NCBI GenBank assembly: GCA_947494995.1
Contig: CANLWY010000002.1
Span: 62,001-126,000 of the forward strand
DNA from: an uncultured Campylobacterales bacterium
Lineage (GTDB): Bacteria > Campylobacterota > Campylobacteria > Campylobacterales > Arcobacteraceae
Length of the DNA: 64,000 nucleotides
Direction: 5' to 3'
Shown here: positions 45,090 through 54,426 of the stretch, piece by piece
How the letters are laid out: each line of letters starts with the position of its first letter
How positions within the stretch are numbered: the first letter of the stretch is position 1
Program-made: the position numbers and the translations under genes
The notes under the pieces: model-generated
The model's input: only the letters and a program-made list of their open reading frames with translations
The model's database searches: none
Told to the model about the DNA's origin: nothing

Positions 45090-45974
45090 ATGAAATGGGA
45101 AGATAACAGAGAAAGTTCAAATATAGAAGATAGAAGATCTTCTTCAAATTATGGAAGTTCAAGTCGTAGTGGAAATATGGCAATGCTACTTCCTATAATA
45201 AAAATGCTTTTAGGTACAAAAATAGGAAGGATTGTTCTTGTAGTAGGTGTAGTTGCTTATTTTTTTGGATTTAATCCTTTAGCTTTATTAGATTCAAGTT
45301 CTTCAACTCAAAATCAATCAAAAGTAGTAAATCAAGAAGTTGATGATAGAAGTGCAAGGTTTGTATCTGCTGTTTTAGCTCAAACAGAAGATATTTGGGC
45401 ACAAGTGTTTAAAAAATATGGAGCTACTTATGAAGAACCAAAACTTGTGCTTTTTAGAGGAAGTACAAGAAGTGGATGTGGTTTTGCTTCTTCTCAAACT
45501 GGACCGTTTTATTGTCCTGCTGATAAAAAGATATATTTAGATTTATCTTTTTTTGATGAGTTATCAAAAAAATATAATGCACCTGGAGATTTTGCTTCCG
45601 CATATGTAATAGCCCATGAGGTAGGACATCATGTACAAAATCTTGTGGGAACATTAGATAAGGTTCAAAAAGCAAAGCAGAGTTTTGGAAACGATAAAAA
45701 ATCTAATGCACTACAAGTAAAAGTTGAACTTCAAGCGGATTGTTATGCAGGGCTTTGGGCTTATCATAGTAAGAAAATATTTAATTCTTTAGAAGAAGGA
45801 GATATTGAAGAGGCCTTAAATGCTGCAAGTGCAATTGGAGATGATACTTTGCAAAAAAGAGCACAGGGATATGTTGTTCCTGATTCTTTTACTCATGGAA
45901 GTTCGGCTCAAAGAATGGCATGGTTTAAAAAAGGGTTTGAAAAGGCTACTTTAGAGGCTTGTAATAGTTTTTAA
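45090..45974 (+). CDS. YpfJ-type putative neutral zinc metallopeptidase
   Basis: Membrane-anchored protein of 294 residues. A Ser/Arg-rich N-terminal segment leads to one helix (about 46-63), then the metallopeptidase domain with SGCGFASSQTGPFYCPADKKIYLDLSF, the zinc motif HEVGHH in VIAHEVGHHVQN, and ELQADCYAGLWAY, carrying the third ligand. It ends with SSAQRMAWFKKGF, as usual in YpfJ. Substrates are unknown. It lies 10 bp after the DUF922-like gene. Confidence 0.9.
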   Translation: MKWEDNRESSNIEDRRSSSNYGSSSRSGNMAMLLPIIKMLLGTKIGRIVLVVGVVAYFFGFNPLALLDSSSSTQNQSKVVNQEVDDRSARFVSAVLAQTEDIWAQVFKKYGATYEEPKLVLFRGSTRSGCGFASSQTGPFYCPADKKIYLDLSFFDELSKKYNAPGDFASAYVIAHEVGHHVQNLVGTLDKVQKAKQSFGNDKKSNALQVKVELQADCYAGLWAYHSKKIFNSLEEGDIEEALNAASAIGDDTLQKRAQGYVVPDSFTHGSSAQRMAWFKKGFEKATLEACNSF

Positions 45975-46013
45975 TATACAATATTCGATTAAATTTAAAT
46001 AAAGAATGGATGA

Positions 46014-47669
46014 ATGACAGATATACTACACTATTTAAATGAAAGTCCTACTGTATTTTTTATACTTAAGAAAAAAGTAAACAGATGGGAATTAGAGTAT
46101 GTAACAGATAATGTAGTAAATATTTATGGGAAAAGTTCTATTGAGTTTTTAAATGGTAAATATTACCATGAAGACTTCATTCATAAAGTAGATTTAAAAA
46201 AGTTTACTGAGCAAGCTTCTTTAATCTCTAAAACAGATAAAAAAGAGTTTACTTATGAACCCTATCGAATTATGAAAGGCAATGATATTGTCTGGATTAA
46301 TCATACTACAAAAATTATACGTGATGAGGATGGACTTGTTAGTTCTTATTATGGATATATAACTGATATTACAAAACAAAAAGAGTTATATAATAAATTT
46401 ACTGCCACAAGTAATATTTTAGACTCAAGTTTTAATAACTCTTTTAATTTTATTCTTTTATTAGATAGCAGAGGAAAACTTCTTAAGGCAAATCAGACTG
46501 CACTTGATATAGCAGGAATAAAAGAAGAAGCTGTTTTAGGAAAATATTATTGGGAATTGCCTTGGTGGAGTCATTATCCTGAAGAAGAGAGAAATTCATT
46601 ACGTGATGATATACTTTCTGTAGTAAGAGGCTCTTGTTTGAAAAATCATAAAATCTATTATAATAAAGAGGGCAAAAGAATTGAATCAGACTGTAGTTTA
46701 ACTCCTGTCTTTGATGATGATAAAAATGTTTCTTATATCCTTTGTGAAGCACATGATATTACACAAACTATAAATACAAAAAGAAGTCTTGATCAGTATA
46801 TGAGAATAGTAAATGAAAATGTTTATATCTCTATTTCTGATTTAAAAGGTAATATATTAGAGATTAGTGATGCTTACTGTAGACTTACAGGATATAATAG
46901 AGAAGAATTAATTGGTCAAAAACATTCTATTTTTAAACACCCTGATAATGATAGCTATATTTTTAAAGAATTGTGGAATACTATTGTAAAAGGTAGACTT
47001 TGGAAAGGTGAGCATAGAAATGTAAAGAAAAATGGAGACGTTTTTTGGGTTGAAAACTCAATTACTCCAAATTTAGATGAAAATAAAAGAGTAACAGGTT
47101 ATACCTCAATTTACAATGATATTACTGATAAAAAAGAGATTTCAGAACTTTTAATTACAGATTATTTAACAAAAATATTTAATAGAAGACACTTTAATGA
47201 TATTTTTGGAACAGAACTTAAAAGATCAAAAAGAGATAATACAAATTTTGCATTAATTATTTTAGATATAGACTATTTTAAACAATATAATGATACTTAT
47301 GGACATGATTCTGGAGATAAAACTTTATATACTGTTGCAAATACAATAAAACATGCTTTACATAGAGCAAGTGACTTTGTTTTTAGATTAGGTGGAGAAG
47401 AGTTTGGTGTAATTACTTCAAATATTGATGAAGATGGAGCTAAAACTTTAGCTCAAATGATAAAAAAGAGTATAGAAGATTTAAAAATAGAGCATAAAAA
47501 TAGTCAAATTAGTGATTATCTAACTATTTCAATAGGCATAAAGTTAGTTAAACCAGAATCAATACTATCTAAAAATGAGATATATAAATTAGCTGATTTA
47601 GCACTTTATGAAGCGAAAACTAAAGGGCGAAATCAAACAGTTATTTCCCAAACAGATATTTTGGCTTAA
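46014..47669 (+). CDS. PAS-PAS-PAS-GGDEF diguanylate cyclase
   Basis: Soluble sensor of 551 residues. Three PAS domains cover about 1-120, 125-255 and 260-375; the third resembles Aer-type PAS (GYNREELIGQKHSIFKHPDN, KNGDVFWVENSITP). The GGDEF domain begins at LITDYLTKIFNRRHF and shows GGEEF plus an RASD inhibitory site. The last 29 bp overlap the 3' end of the convergent exporter gene. Input is likely redox or small-molecule sensing, unproven. Confidence 0.9.
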   Translation: MTDILHYLNESPTVFFILKKKVNRWELEYVTDNVVNIYGKSSIEFLNGKYYHEDFIHKVDLKKFTEQASLISKTDKKEFTYEPYRIMKGNDIVWINHTTKIIRDEDGLVSSYYGYITDITKQKELYNKFTATSNILDSSFNNSFNFILLLDSRGKLLKANQTALDIAGIKEEAVLGKYYWELPWWSHYPEEERNSLRDDILSVVRGSCLKNHKIYYNKEGKRIESDCSLTPVFDDDKNVSYILCEAHDITQTINTKRSLDQYMRIVNENVYISISDLKGNILEISDAYCRLTGYNREELIGQKHSIFKHPDNDSYIFKELWNTIVKGRLWKGEHRNVKKNGDVFWVENSITPNLDENKRVTGYTSIYNDITDKKEISELLITDYLTKIFNRRHFNDIFGTELKRSKRDNTNFALIILDIDYFKQYNDTYGHDSGDKTLYTVANTIKHALHRASDFVFRLGGEEFGVITSNIDEDGAKTLAQMIKKSIEDLKIEHKNSQISDYLTISIGIKLVKPESILSKNEIYKLADLALYEAKTKGRNQTVISQTDILA

Positions 47670-48531
47670 GATCATTTAAAATATAAATAGCTGTTATTGT
47701 ACAAACTGTTCCAAGAAGAGTATTAAAGCTTATTTTCTCACCTAAAAATAGGGCGCTTAAAACTAAGGCAGAAACTGGAACTAAAAATATAAAAGAGCTA
47801 ACTTTTTTAGTTCCTAACTTTTCAATTCCTATAAAATAAATTGAAGTTGCAAATGTTGTAGCTAAGACACTTAGAGAAAATATATTTACCCAGAAAATCC
47901 AATTAAAACTAAAACTTTTTTCTATAATTTGAATATCAATAAAGAAAACATAAACAATTAGTGTCGAGATAAGATATAAATAGAATGTAAACACAAGTGG
48001 GTTTGTATTTGTTGATTTAGAACTAATAATTGTTAACATAGGCCAGAGTAAAGAGGCTATAAGAAAATAGATGTTTTGTGTTGAAAAAATTTCATTTATA
48101 TCAAATTGCCATATATTTAACATTGTTAAAACTCCAAAAGCACCAAGTGTAAGTGCAAATGAATGTTTTAAAGAGATTGTTTTTTTGTATAAAAGAGCTA
48201 ATATAACAAAGGTATTTATAGGGATTAGTGTTGTTACAAGTGCACCTCCCAGTCCAGCTGTACCATGTTCTACACCAATAAAGAAAAATATTGAATATAA
48301 TATTAATGATAAAGAAGCAAGAGTGATTAAAAATATTGCTTTCAGATTTATTTTAAAATCTAATTTTAAATATAAAAGTATAGGAATCATAGTAATTACA
48401 GAAAGTCCTAATCTTAAAAAAATTACTTCATATTCATTTATATATTCTGTTAATATTTTTACATTTATCCATGATGCACCCCAAAAAATCATTGATAATA
48501 TTAATAAAAAATAGAAAAACTTTTTATTCAT
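47641..48531 (-). CDS. EamA/DMT-family transporter (second of a pair)
   Basis: Ten-helix drug/metabolite transporter of 296 residues built from two EamA repeats. The N-terminal helix contains MIFWGASWINVK and the second repeat LLWPMLTIISSK; GEKISFNTLLGT is the usual end of the last repeat. It overlaps the upstream homologous gene by 8 bp and the GGDEF gene at its 3' end. Substrate unknown; amino-acid or metabolite export is typical. Confidence 0.87.
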   Translation of the reverse strand: MNKKFFYFLLILSMIFWGASWINVKILTEYINEYEVIFLRLGLSVITMIPILLYLKLDFKINLKAIFLITLASLSLILYSIFFFIGVEHGTAGLGGALVTTLIPINTFVILALLYKKTISLKHSFALTLGAFGVLTMLNIWQFDINEIFSTQNIYFLIASLLWPMLTIISSKSTNTNPLVFTFYLYLISTLIVYVFFIDIQIIEKSFSFNWIFWVNIFSLSVLATTFATSIYFIGIEKLGTKKVSSFIFLVPVSALVLSALFLGEKISFNTLLGTVCTITAIYILNDLKPKYLFGK

Positions 48532-49426
48532 ATTTTTTACTTTTTATAAATAGGGATAGATATATTCCAAAGGCAATGAATAATGCACCTATTAAATGAA
48601 AACCTTCAAGTCTTTCACCTAAAAATATAAAAGCTAATGTTGCTCCAAAGATTGGCATTAGATGTGTAAATTGTCCTGTTTTATCTGCACCAATTTCATC
48701 AATACCTATATGCCAGAAATAGAATGATAATAAAGAAGCAAAAACTGACACATATATAAAGAAGTACCAATTATCTTTCAATATAACTAACTCTCTTTCT
48801 AAACTGTACCCTTGATAAAAGTACCAAGGCAATAAGAATAGGTATCCAAGAAAAACAATAACTATAAAAAGTTCTAAATGACTCAATCCTTTTGGTTTTA
48901 GTTTTACTATTGTTGAGTATGTTGCCCATGTAATTGAACTTACTATAACCCAAAAGTCACCTTTTGAGAACTCTATACTTGAGATATTTGAAAGGTTACC
49001 TTTTAATACTAAGAAAACAACACCAAATGTTGATAGTAAGATGCCTATTGTTTGTACAAAGCTAATCTGTGTTTTTAGAATAAAAAAAGAGAACAACAAA
49101 ATCAGTATAGGAATAATTGAATTAATTAAAAGTGCATTTGTTGCTGTAGTTGTCTGTAAAGCAATATATAAAAAAGTATTAAATAGTGTAATTCCTAAAA
49201 GAGACAAAAAAGAGAGAAAAATAAAATTCTCTTTAAAGATTCTAAGCACCTTTTTTATATCAATTATAAAAAGAGCAGGACTTAACAATATTAAAGTAAA
49301 AGTCCATCTAAAAAAGGCAAGTTCTATAGGTTCAATATTACTACTTACAAATCTACCTAAAATAAAATTACCAGACCAAAAGAGCACACAAAGTGCCAAT
49401 AATATATAGACTCTTTGCGTACTCAT
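48524..49426 (-). CDS. EamA/DMT-family transporter (first of a pair)
   Basis: Ten-helix transporter of 300 residues, related to the gene it overlaps. Motifs include LFWSGNFILGRFVS, IEPIELAFFRWTF, ITWATYSTIVKL and LGERLEGFHLIGALFIAFGIYL. The pair may act independently or as a heterodimer; larger EamA proteins usually function alone. It lies 4 bp after moeA ends on the same strand. Confidence 0.87.
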   Translation of the reverse strand: MSTQRVYILLALCVLFWSGNFILGRFVSSNIEPIELAFFRWTFTLILLSPALFIIDIKKVLRIFKENFIFLSFLSLLGITLFNTFLYIALQTTTATNALLINSIIPILILLFSFFILKTQISFVQTIGILLSTFGVVFLVLKGNLSNISSIEFSKGDFWVIVSSITWATYSTIVKLKPKGLSHLELFIVIVFLGYLFLLPWYFYQGYSLERELVILKDNWYFFIYVSVFASLLSFYFWHIGIDEIGADKTGQFTHLMPIFGATLAFIFLGERLEGFHLIGALFIAFGIYLSLFIKSKKYE

Positions 49427-49430
49427 ACAG

Positions 49431-50651
49431 TTATTTCAATTCATTTAAAAGTAAAATATCTACAAGCTCTCCAGCTTTTATATCTTTTGAATCATCTTTT
49501 TGAATTAATAGAGCAGGGCTACCTAGCATATTTGTTAAGATGGCACTTGTTCCTTGCTTTTTACCTTCAAAATCAATTTTATATTCATTTTCTTCATATT
49601 TTACATTACAAGCTGTAAATATAGTTTTTTTCATTTTAAGTGGGAAGTCTTGATTTATTCTTGCTTTTACAATTGGAAGTTTTTTATTAGAGCCTTCATA
49701 TTTATATATCATAGGAAGAAGATATAAAATAGCACATACTGTTGAAGAGTATGCAAAACCTGGAAGAGCAATAATAAGTTTGCCATCTTTAATAGCAGCA
49801 AGTAAATGCATACCTGGTTTAATAGTTACTCCATGAAATAAAACTTCTGCATTTAACTTATCTTTTATTACATCTTGCACAAAATCATAATCACCAACAG
49901 AAACTCCTCCTGTTGTAACTACAATATCTGCTTTTTCAAGAGCTGTTTCTAAAAGTTCCGTAATTGAATCAATATCATCTTCAACAATACCCATTTGAAT
50001 AGTATTTGCACCAGCTTTTTTTGCTAAGGCTTCAATTGTTAGATGATTTGAACTTCTAATTTGAGAGTCATTAGTTTGAACTTCACCTAAGTCTAAAATT
50101 TCACTACCTGTACTTGCAATTGCAACGGAAGGCTGTGCAAAAACAGGAACTTGCGTAATATTAAGTGATGCTAATACTCCAATTTCAGCAAATCCAATGA
50201 TTGTACCTTTTTTTATAAGTACTTCATCTTTTTTATAATTTTCTCCTACTTCTCTAGTAGCAAAGCCAAAAGGAACCTCTTTAGTGATTTTAATCTCATC
50301 ACCACTTACTTCAACATTTTCTATCGGTATTAATGTATCACTACCTTCAGGCATTAGTGAACCTGTAAAGGTTTTTATACATACACCATTTTCAACTATT
50401 GATTCAACTACTGAACCAGCAGGATTTTTATCTATTATTTTAATAGTTTCATTTTTTTGATCTTCAAACTTTATTGCATATCCATCCATTGCAGAAGTAG
50501 GGTACTCTGGTGAATTGTCATTCGCTATAATGTCCGATGCCAGCACTCTTCCAATAGAGTTTGTCAAAAAAAGTTTTTCCTTAATACTGCCTTTAAAATT
50601 TAACTTAGATAGCAAAGTTAAAGACTCATCATAATTTATAAAATTTCTCAT
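49431..50651 (-). CDS. moeA: Molybdopterin molybdenumtransferase
   Basis: Inserts molybdate into adenylylated molybdopterin. Motifs include SAMDGYAIKFEDQ near the N-terminus, PSVAIASTGSEILD, DIVVTTGGVSVGDYDFV and FHGVTIKPGMHLL, in MoeA order. I chose the ATG at 50651 (MRNFINYDES) with GGAGA upstream over a TTG at 50663. It diverges from the sox genes, whose SoxC subunit needs molybdenum cofactor; a link in supply is plausible. Confidence 0.92.
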   Translation of the reverse strand: MRNFINYDESLTLLSKLNFKGSIKEKLFLTNSIGRVLASDIIANDNSPEYPTSAMDGYAIKFEDQKNETIKIIDKNPAGSVVESIVENGVCIKTFTGSLMPEGSDTLIPIENVEVSGDEIKITKEVPFGFATREVGENYKKDEVLIKKGTIIGFAEIGVLASLNITQVPVFAQPSVAIASTGSEILDLGEVQTNDSQIRSSNHLTIEALAKKAGANTIQMGIVEDDIDSITELLETALEKADIVVTTGGVSVGDYDFVQDVIKDKLNAEVLFHGVTIKPGMHLLAAIKDGKLIIALPGFAYSSTVCAILYLLPMIYKYEGSNKKLPIVKARINQDFPLKMKKTIFTACNVKYEENEYKIDFEGKKQGTSAILTNMLGSPALLIQKDDSKDIKAGELVDILLLNELK

Positions 50652-50761
50652 ATATTTCTCCAAAAAAGGTTAAAAGAATATTACCATAGCCATTAAAAAA
50701 ACTAACTTTAAAGCATTTTTTTAGTTCTAAAACAGCACCAAGGTAGCAAAAAGTGTACATG

Positions 50762-50778
50762 TGACATTAAAATGACAA
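50762..50778 (+). promoter_or_regulatory. Direct repeat TGACAT-N5-TGACAA in the sox promoter region
   Basis: TGACA half-sites start at 50762 and 50773, 11 bp apart, in the moeA-soxC intergenic region. The layout again suggests an OmpR/PhoB-type regulator, but the half-site differs from the TTAACA sites. The whole gap 50652-51002 (351 bp) holds regulatory sequence and no gene. Confidence 0.4.
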
Positions 50779-50804
50779 ATTTTAAAAAAAACCTAGTAAA
50801 ATTA

Positions 50805-50818
50805 TTGACTTAAGTCAA
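50805..50818. promoter_or_regulatory. Palindrome TTGACTTAAGTCAA, CRP/FNR-like site, in the sox promoter
   Basis: A perfect 14-bp palindrome fits the TTGA-N6-TCAA pattern of CRP/FNR-family sites. A -10 TATAAT lies at 50847-50852, so the palindrome centre is roughly 47 bp before the expected start, near an activator position. A hairpin (arms about 50857-50867 and 50873-50890) follows in the leader. Confidence 0.5.
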
Positions 50819-51002
50819 AAAAGTAGTAATAATTTATCCATCGTTATATAATAAATACTTATATAACCACATGTTATATTATATATAAGTTTAAATAAAT
50901 AAAATGATTAGAAGTGCGAAATTATCGAAACTTATAATTATTATAAAAAAAATTTATTTATTTTTTCTTTTTTATGAAATAACATATTTTGAAGGAGGAA
51001 CG

Positions 51003-52343
51003 ATGACAAAAGTAACTAAAACTTCTGAAAAAGAGTTAGCAAATACCTCTGAAGAGAAGTTAAGTAGAAGAGACTTTTTTAGAAAAACTGCAACATATTC
51101 TGTTGGTGCAATAGCGGCAGCTAATGTATTATCACCAGTTGATGTTAAAGCTGATGATCCAGCTATTATAAATGAAGCACCATGGGGTCAGAAACTGGGA
51201 GACCCTGTAGATAAAAACCTTTATGGTATACCATCACCTTATGAGCACAATAATATAAGAAGAACTCACCCTATATTTTCATCTGGTGACTATTATGCCT
51301 CTGTATCAATGTGTCCAATTCATGAATCAGATGGAATTATTACTCCCAATGGACTTTTCTTTACAAGAGACCATGGTGGGACAGCTCATGTTGATCCAAA
51401 AGAGTGGAGATTAATGATATGTGGGGATCAGGTTGAAAAGGATATTGTTTTAACTTTAGATGATTTAAAAAAGTATCCAAGGGAATCAAGAATCTATTTT
51501 ATTGAGTGTCCAGCAAATGGTGCACCTGAGTGGAGAGGACCTCAATTTAACTCATTACAATTTCAAAAAGGTCTTATGAGTGCGGCTGAATGGACAGGAG
51601 TTATGTTAAAGACTATTTTAGAAGATGTTGGTCTTAAAAAAGATGCTGTTTGGATGTTAGCAGAAGGAAGCGACAATGCTTCTAACCCAAGAACTATTCC
51701 TGTTGAAAAAGCAATGGATGATGTAATGGTAGTTTGGGCTCAAAATGGAGAAGCATTAAGACCTGAACAAGGTTACCCTGTAAGACTTATTGTTCCAGGT
51801 TGGGAAGGTAACTTAAATACTAAATGGTTAAGAAGATTAGAAATTTCTGATAAGCCTTGGCACTCTAAAGAAGAGACTTCTAAGTATACAATGGTACAAA
51901 GAGGTGGTAAAGCTATTAGATACTTCTGGGTAAATGAAGTTAATTCTGTTATAACTTCTCCATGTCCTGAAAAGCCATGGACTCATCTTAAAAAAGGTGA
52001 TATGGTAGAAATTGATGGTCTTGCATGGACTGGTCATGGAACAATTACTGGAGTTGATATCTCACTTGATGGTGGTGACAACTGGGTAGAAGCAAAACTA
52101 AAAGGTCTTGTATTACCTAAATCATGGACAAGGTTTTCTTATATTATGAAATGGGATGGGAAGCCATTATTATTAGCATCAAGAGCTAGAGATGATTTTG
52201 GAAATATTCAACCAACAATTGATGAAGAAACTGCTGCTGTTGGTGTTGAGTCTGTTTATCACAGAAATGCAATTGTAACTTGGGAAATTACTAAAGAAGG
52301 AGTGTGTAACAATGTTCAAATTAGAAAACACAAAAAAGCTTAG
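51003..52343 (+). CDS. soxC: SoxC, molybdenum subunit of sulfane dehydrogenase SoxCD
   Basis: Periplasmic enzyme that oxidises the sulfane sulfur on SoxY. A Tat signal SRRDFFRKTA lies near residues 21-30. The sulfite-oxidase fold shows the molybdenum-ligand Cys in IECPANGAPEWRG and GYPVRLIVPGWEG. AAGGAGG ends 2-3 bp before the ATG at 51003; an in-frame upstream start at 50904 adds a Lys/Ile-rich leader that is not plausible. soxD overlaps the 3' end by 32 bp. Confidence 0.93.
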   Translation: MTKVTKTSEKELANTSEEKLSRRDFFRKTATYSVGAIAAANVLSPVDVKADDPAIINEAPWGQKLGDPVDKNLYGIPSPYEHNNIRRTHPIFSSGDYYASVSMCPIHESDGIITPNGLFFTRDHGGTAHVDPKEWRLMICGDQVEKDIVLTLDDLKKYPRESRIYFIECPANGAPEWRGPQFNSLQFQKGLMSAAEWTGVMLKTILEDVGLKKDAVWMLAEGSDNASNPRTIPVEKAMDDVMVVWAQNGEALRPEQGYPVRLIVPGWEGNLNTKWLRRLEISDKPWHSKEETSKYTMVQRGGKAIRYFWVNEVNSVITSPCPEKPWTHLKKGDMVEIDGLAWTGHGTITGVDISLDGGDNWVEAKLKGLVLPKSWTRFSYIMKWDGKPLLLASRARDDFGNIQPTIDEETAAVGVESVYHRNAIVTWEITKEGVCNNVQIRKHKKA

Positions 52344-53523
52344 TTCTGTTTTAGCAGGACTTGGATTATCTGCAATCTTAGCTACCTCTTTAGTTGCAAA
52401 AAATGAAATGTCTATAGATGGAGCCGTTAAGTATCCAACAAAAGATGGTAAATATGGTCCATATCATGTAAATGATCAAAAAGTAAAGTATAACAATGGT
52501 AGAGCAGCTACTAAACTTGAAGTTAAAGTATGGAATTTAGATGTTAGACCGGATGGGGAAGGTCTTCCTAAATATGACATGAAACATGGTAAACCAGTTA
52601 TGGAAAATGGTAAACCAAAAATTGCACAGGGTTCAGTAGAATGGGGTGAAGAACTTTATGATGCACAATGTGCAATGTGTCATGGTGAATTTGGTGCAGG
52701 TGGTAAAGGTTATCCAACACTTGCAGGTGGAGATGTTGCTGATTTACATATTCAAAGACTAAATCCAGCAGATAATCCTCCTAATCCAGATGTAGCATTA
52801 AAAACTATTGGTTCATATTGGCCTTATGCAAGTACGTTGTATTGGTATATTCAAGAGTCTATGCCTTTTACAGCACCTAAAACATTAAGCAATAGTGAAA
52901 CTTATGCTATTACAGCTTTTCTACTTTCTGCAAATGGAATTACTGTTGATGGTGAAGAGATTGATGAAGAGTTTGTTTTAAGTAAAGCAAATTTTAATAA
53001 AATTGAAATGCCTAATGTTAATGGTTTCTATCCAGAAGTTGATACAAAAGATCCTCATCAAGGACCAAAAAACATGCAAAAACTTTTATCTGACCCAACT
53101 ATTTATGGTAAGGGTACTAGATGTATGAGTAATTGTTTTGAAAAACAGTTTGGTAAAGGTAAAAAAGCTGAGGATTTATTATTGAGAATAAAAATCGATT
53201 TAGCTGAAAATATTAATGAACCATTATCTACTGAAAGATCTTGGAAAGAACCTGCAAAGGCTGCAAGTGCAAGTGGTGCAGATCCAGTTGTAGTTGAAAA
53301 TTATGCAACTTACTGTTCAGCTTGTCATTCTAATAAAGCTATTGGAGCACCTGTTCCTGGAGATAAAGCTACTTGGGAAGAAGTTCTTGAGAAAGGGATA
53401 GATGCTGTTTATGAAAATGGTATTAATGGTATTAATGCAATGCCTCCTATGGGGACTGCAATGAATATGCCTGTAGAAGACTTCAAAAAGATTGTTGATT
53501 ATATGATTAACGAGAGTAAATAA
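52312..53523 (+). CDS. soxD: SoxD, diheme cytochrome c subunit of SoxCD
   Basis: Electron-accepting partner of SoxC, 403 residues. A signal peptide (about 1-29) is followed by two heme-c sites, CAMCH in the first domain and CSACH in the last. The middle includes an extra Cys pair RCMSNC. Both hemes make it the full-length diheme type. Start overlaps soxC by 32 bp with AAGGAG nine bases upstream. Electrons probably pass to SoxX/A-type or other periplasmic cytochromes. Confidence 0.92.
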   Translation: MFKLENTKKLSSVLAGLGLSAILATSLVAKNEMSIDGAVKYPTKDGKYGPYHVNDQKVKYNNGRAATKLEVKVWNLDVRPDGEGLPKYDMKHGKPVMENGKPKIAQGSVEWGEELYDAQCAMCHGEFGAGGKGYPTLAGGDVADLHIQRLNPADNPPNPDVALKTIGSYWPYASTLYWYIQESMPFTAPKTLSNSETYAITAFLLSANGITVDGEEIDEEFVLSKANFNKIEMPNVNGFYPEVDTKDPHQGPKNMQKLLSDPTIYGKGTRCMSNCFEKQFGKGKKAEDLLLRIKIDLAENINEPLSTERSWKEPAKAASASGADPVVVENYATYCSACHSNKAIGAPVPGDKATWEEVLEKGIDAVYENGINGINAMPPMGTAMNMPVEDFKKIVDYMINESK

Positions 53524-53532
53524 GGAGAGAGT

Positions 53533-53883
53533 ATGAAATTAATCAAAAATTTAGTTTTAGCTGCTGCTGTAAGTGGTTTAGCTGTAACAAGTTCTTACGC
53601 TGGTGATGATTTAGTAAAAAAAGGTGAAAAAATCTTTATGACTAAGTCTCTTGGTAACTGTATTGCATGTCATGATATCAATGGTAAAACATTGGATGGT
53701 CCAGGAAGTATGGGACCAAAGTTACAATATTTATCAGTATGGCCAGAACAAGCTCTATTTGATAAAGTTTATAACCCATATTCAACTAATCCAGTTTCAC
53801 AAATGCCTGCATTTGGTAAAACAGGTTGGTTAAGCGATGCTGAAATTAAAGCAGTTGTTGCATTTTTAAAAACTATTAATTAA
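53533..53883 (+). CDS. soxX: SoxX, cytochrome c subunit of SoxAX
   Basis: Small monoheme cytochrome of 116 residues with a signal peptide (about 1-23) and heme motif CIACH near residue 44. SQMPAFGKTGWLSDAEIKAVVAFL supplies the distal Met ligand and closing helix. With SoxA it starts the pathway by attaching thiosulfate to SoxY. AAGGAGAG precedes the ATG, 9 bp after soxD. Confidence 0.92.
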   Translation: MKLIKNLVLAAAVSGLAVTSSYAGDDLVKKGEKIFMTKSLGNCIACHDINGKTLDGPGSMGPKLQYLSVWPEQALFDKVYNPYSTNPVSQMPAFGKTGWLSDAEIKAVVAFLKTIN

Positions 53884-53905
53884 TAAGATATAAAAGGAAA
53901 TTACA

Positions 53906-54355
53906 ATGATGAAAAGAAGAAATTTTTTAGGTTTAGGTTTAGGTGTATTAGCAGCGTCAGTTGTTCCATCTTCATTAAGCGCAGTTAACTATAGAACAGA
54001 AAAGCCAAAGGCATGGGATGCTGATAAAGTTGATACAGCAATTAAAGAAATTTTTGGAACAAATGCAACTTCAGAAGGAAAAGTTAAATTAAAAGCTCCA
54101 GATATCGCTGAGAATGGTGCTGTTATTCCTGTAACTGTTTCTGCAAAAGCTGGTTCAAGAGTAGCAATTTTACAAGATGCTAACCCAGAAACTCTAGTTG
54201 CAGTATTTGATGTTCCAAAAGGTGGAATCATTGATTACTCTATTAGAATTAAAATGCAAAAGACTGGAAATGTTTTTGCAATTGTTGAAGATGCTGGAAA
54301 ATTATATAAAGCTTCAAAACAAGTTAAAGTTACAATTGGTGGATGTGGAGGTTGA
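53906..54355 (+). CDS. soxY: SoxY, sulfur-carrier subunit
   Basis: Periplasmic carrier whose C-terminal Cys bears the sulfur intermediates. The sequence ends KVTIGGCGG, the invariant SoxY swinging arm. A twin-arginine-like start (KRRNFLGLGLGVLAAS) is present, consistent with export as a folded SoxYZ complex; ATGs at 53906 and 53909 are both possible. soxZ follows 71 bp later. Confidence 0.94.
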   Translation: MMKRRNFLGLGLGVLAASVVPSSLSAVNYRTEKPKAWDADKVDTAIKEIFGTNATSEGKVKLKAPDIAENGAVIPVTVSAKAGSRVAILQDANPETLVAVFDVPKGGIIDYSIRIKMQKTGNVFAIVEDAGKLYKASKQVKVTIGGCGG

Positions 54356-54426
54356 TTTATTTCAGCTGTTTACACACATAAATAAAAAATTTATAAAATA
54401 TTAGAAAAAAGAAAAAGGAATTTATA

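Noticed and set aside
50904-51002. N-terminal extension of SoxC
   Set aside because: The added residues are a Lys/Ile-rich leader, and AAGGAGG plus the Tat signal clearly support the ATG at 51003.
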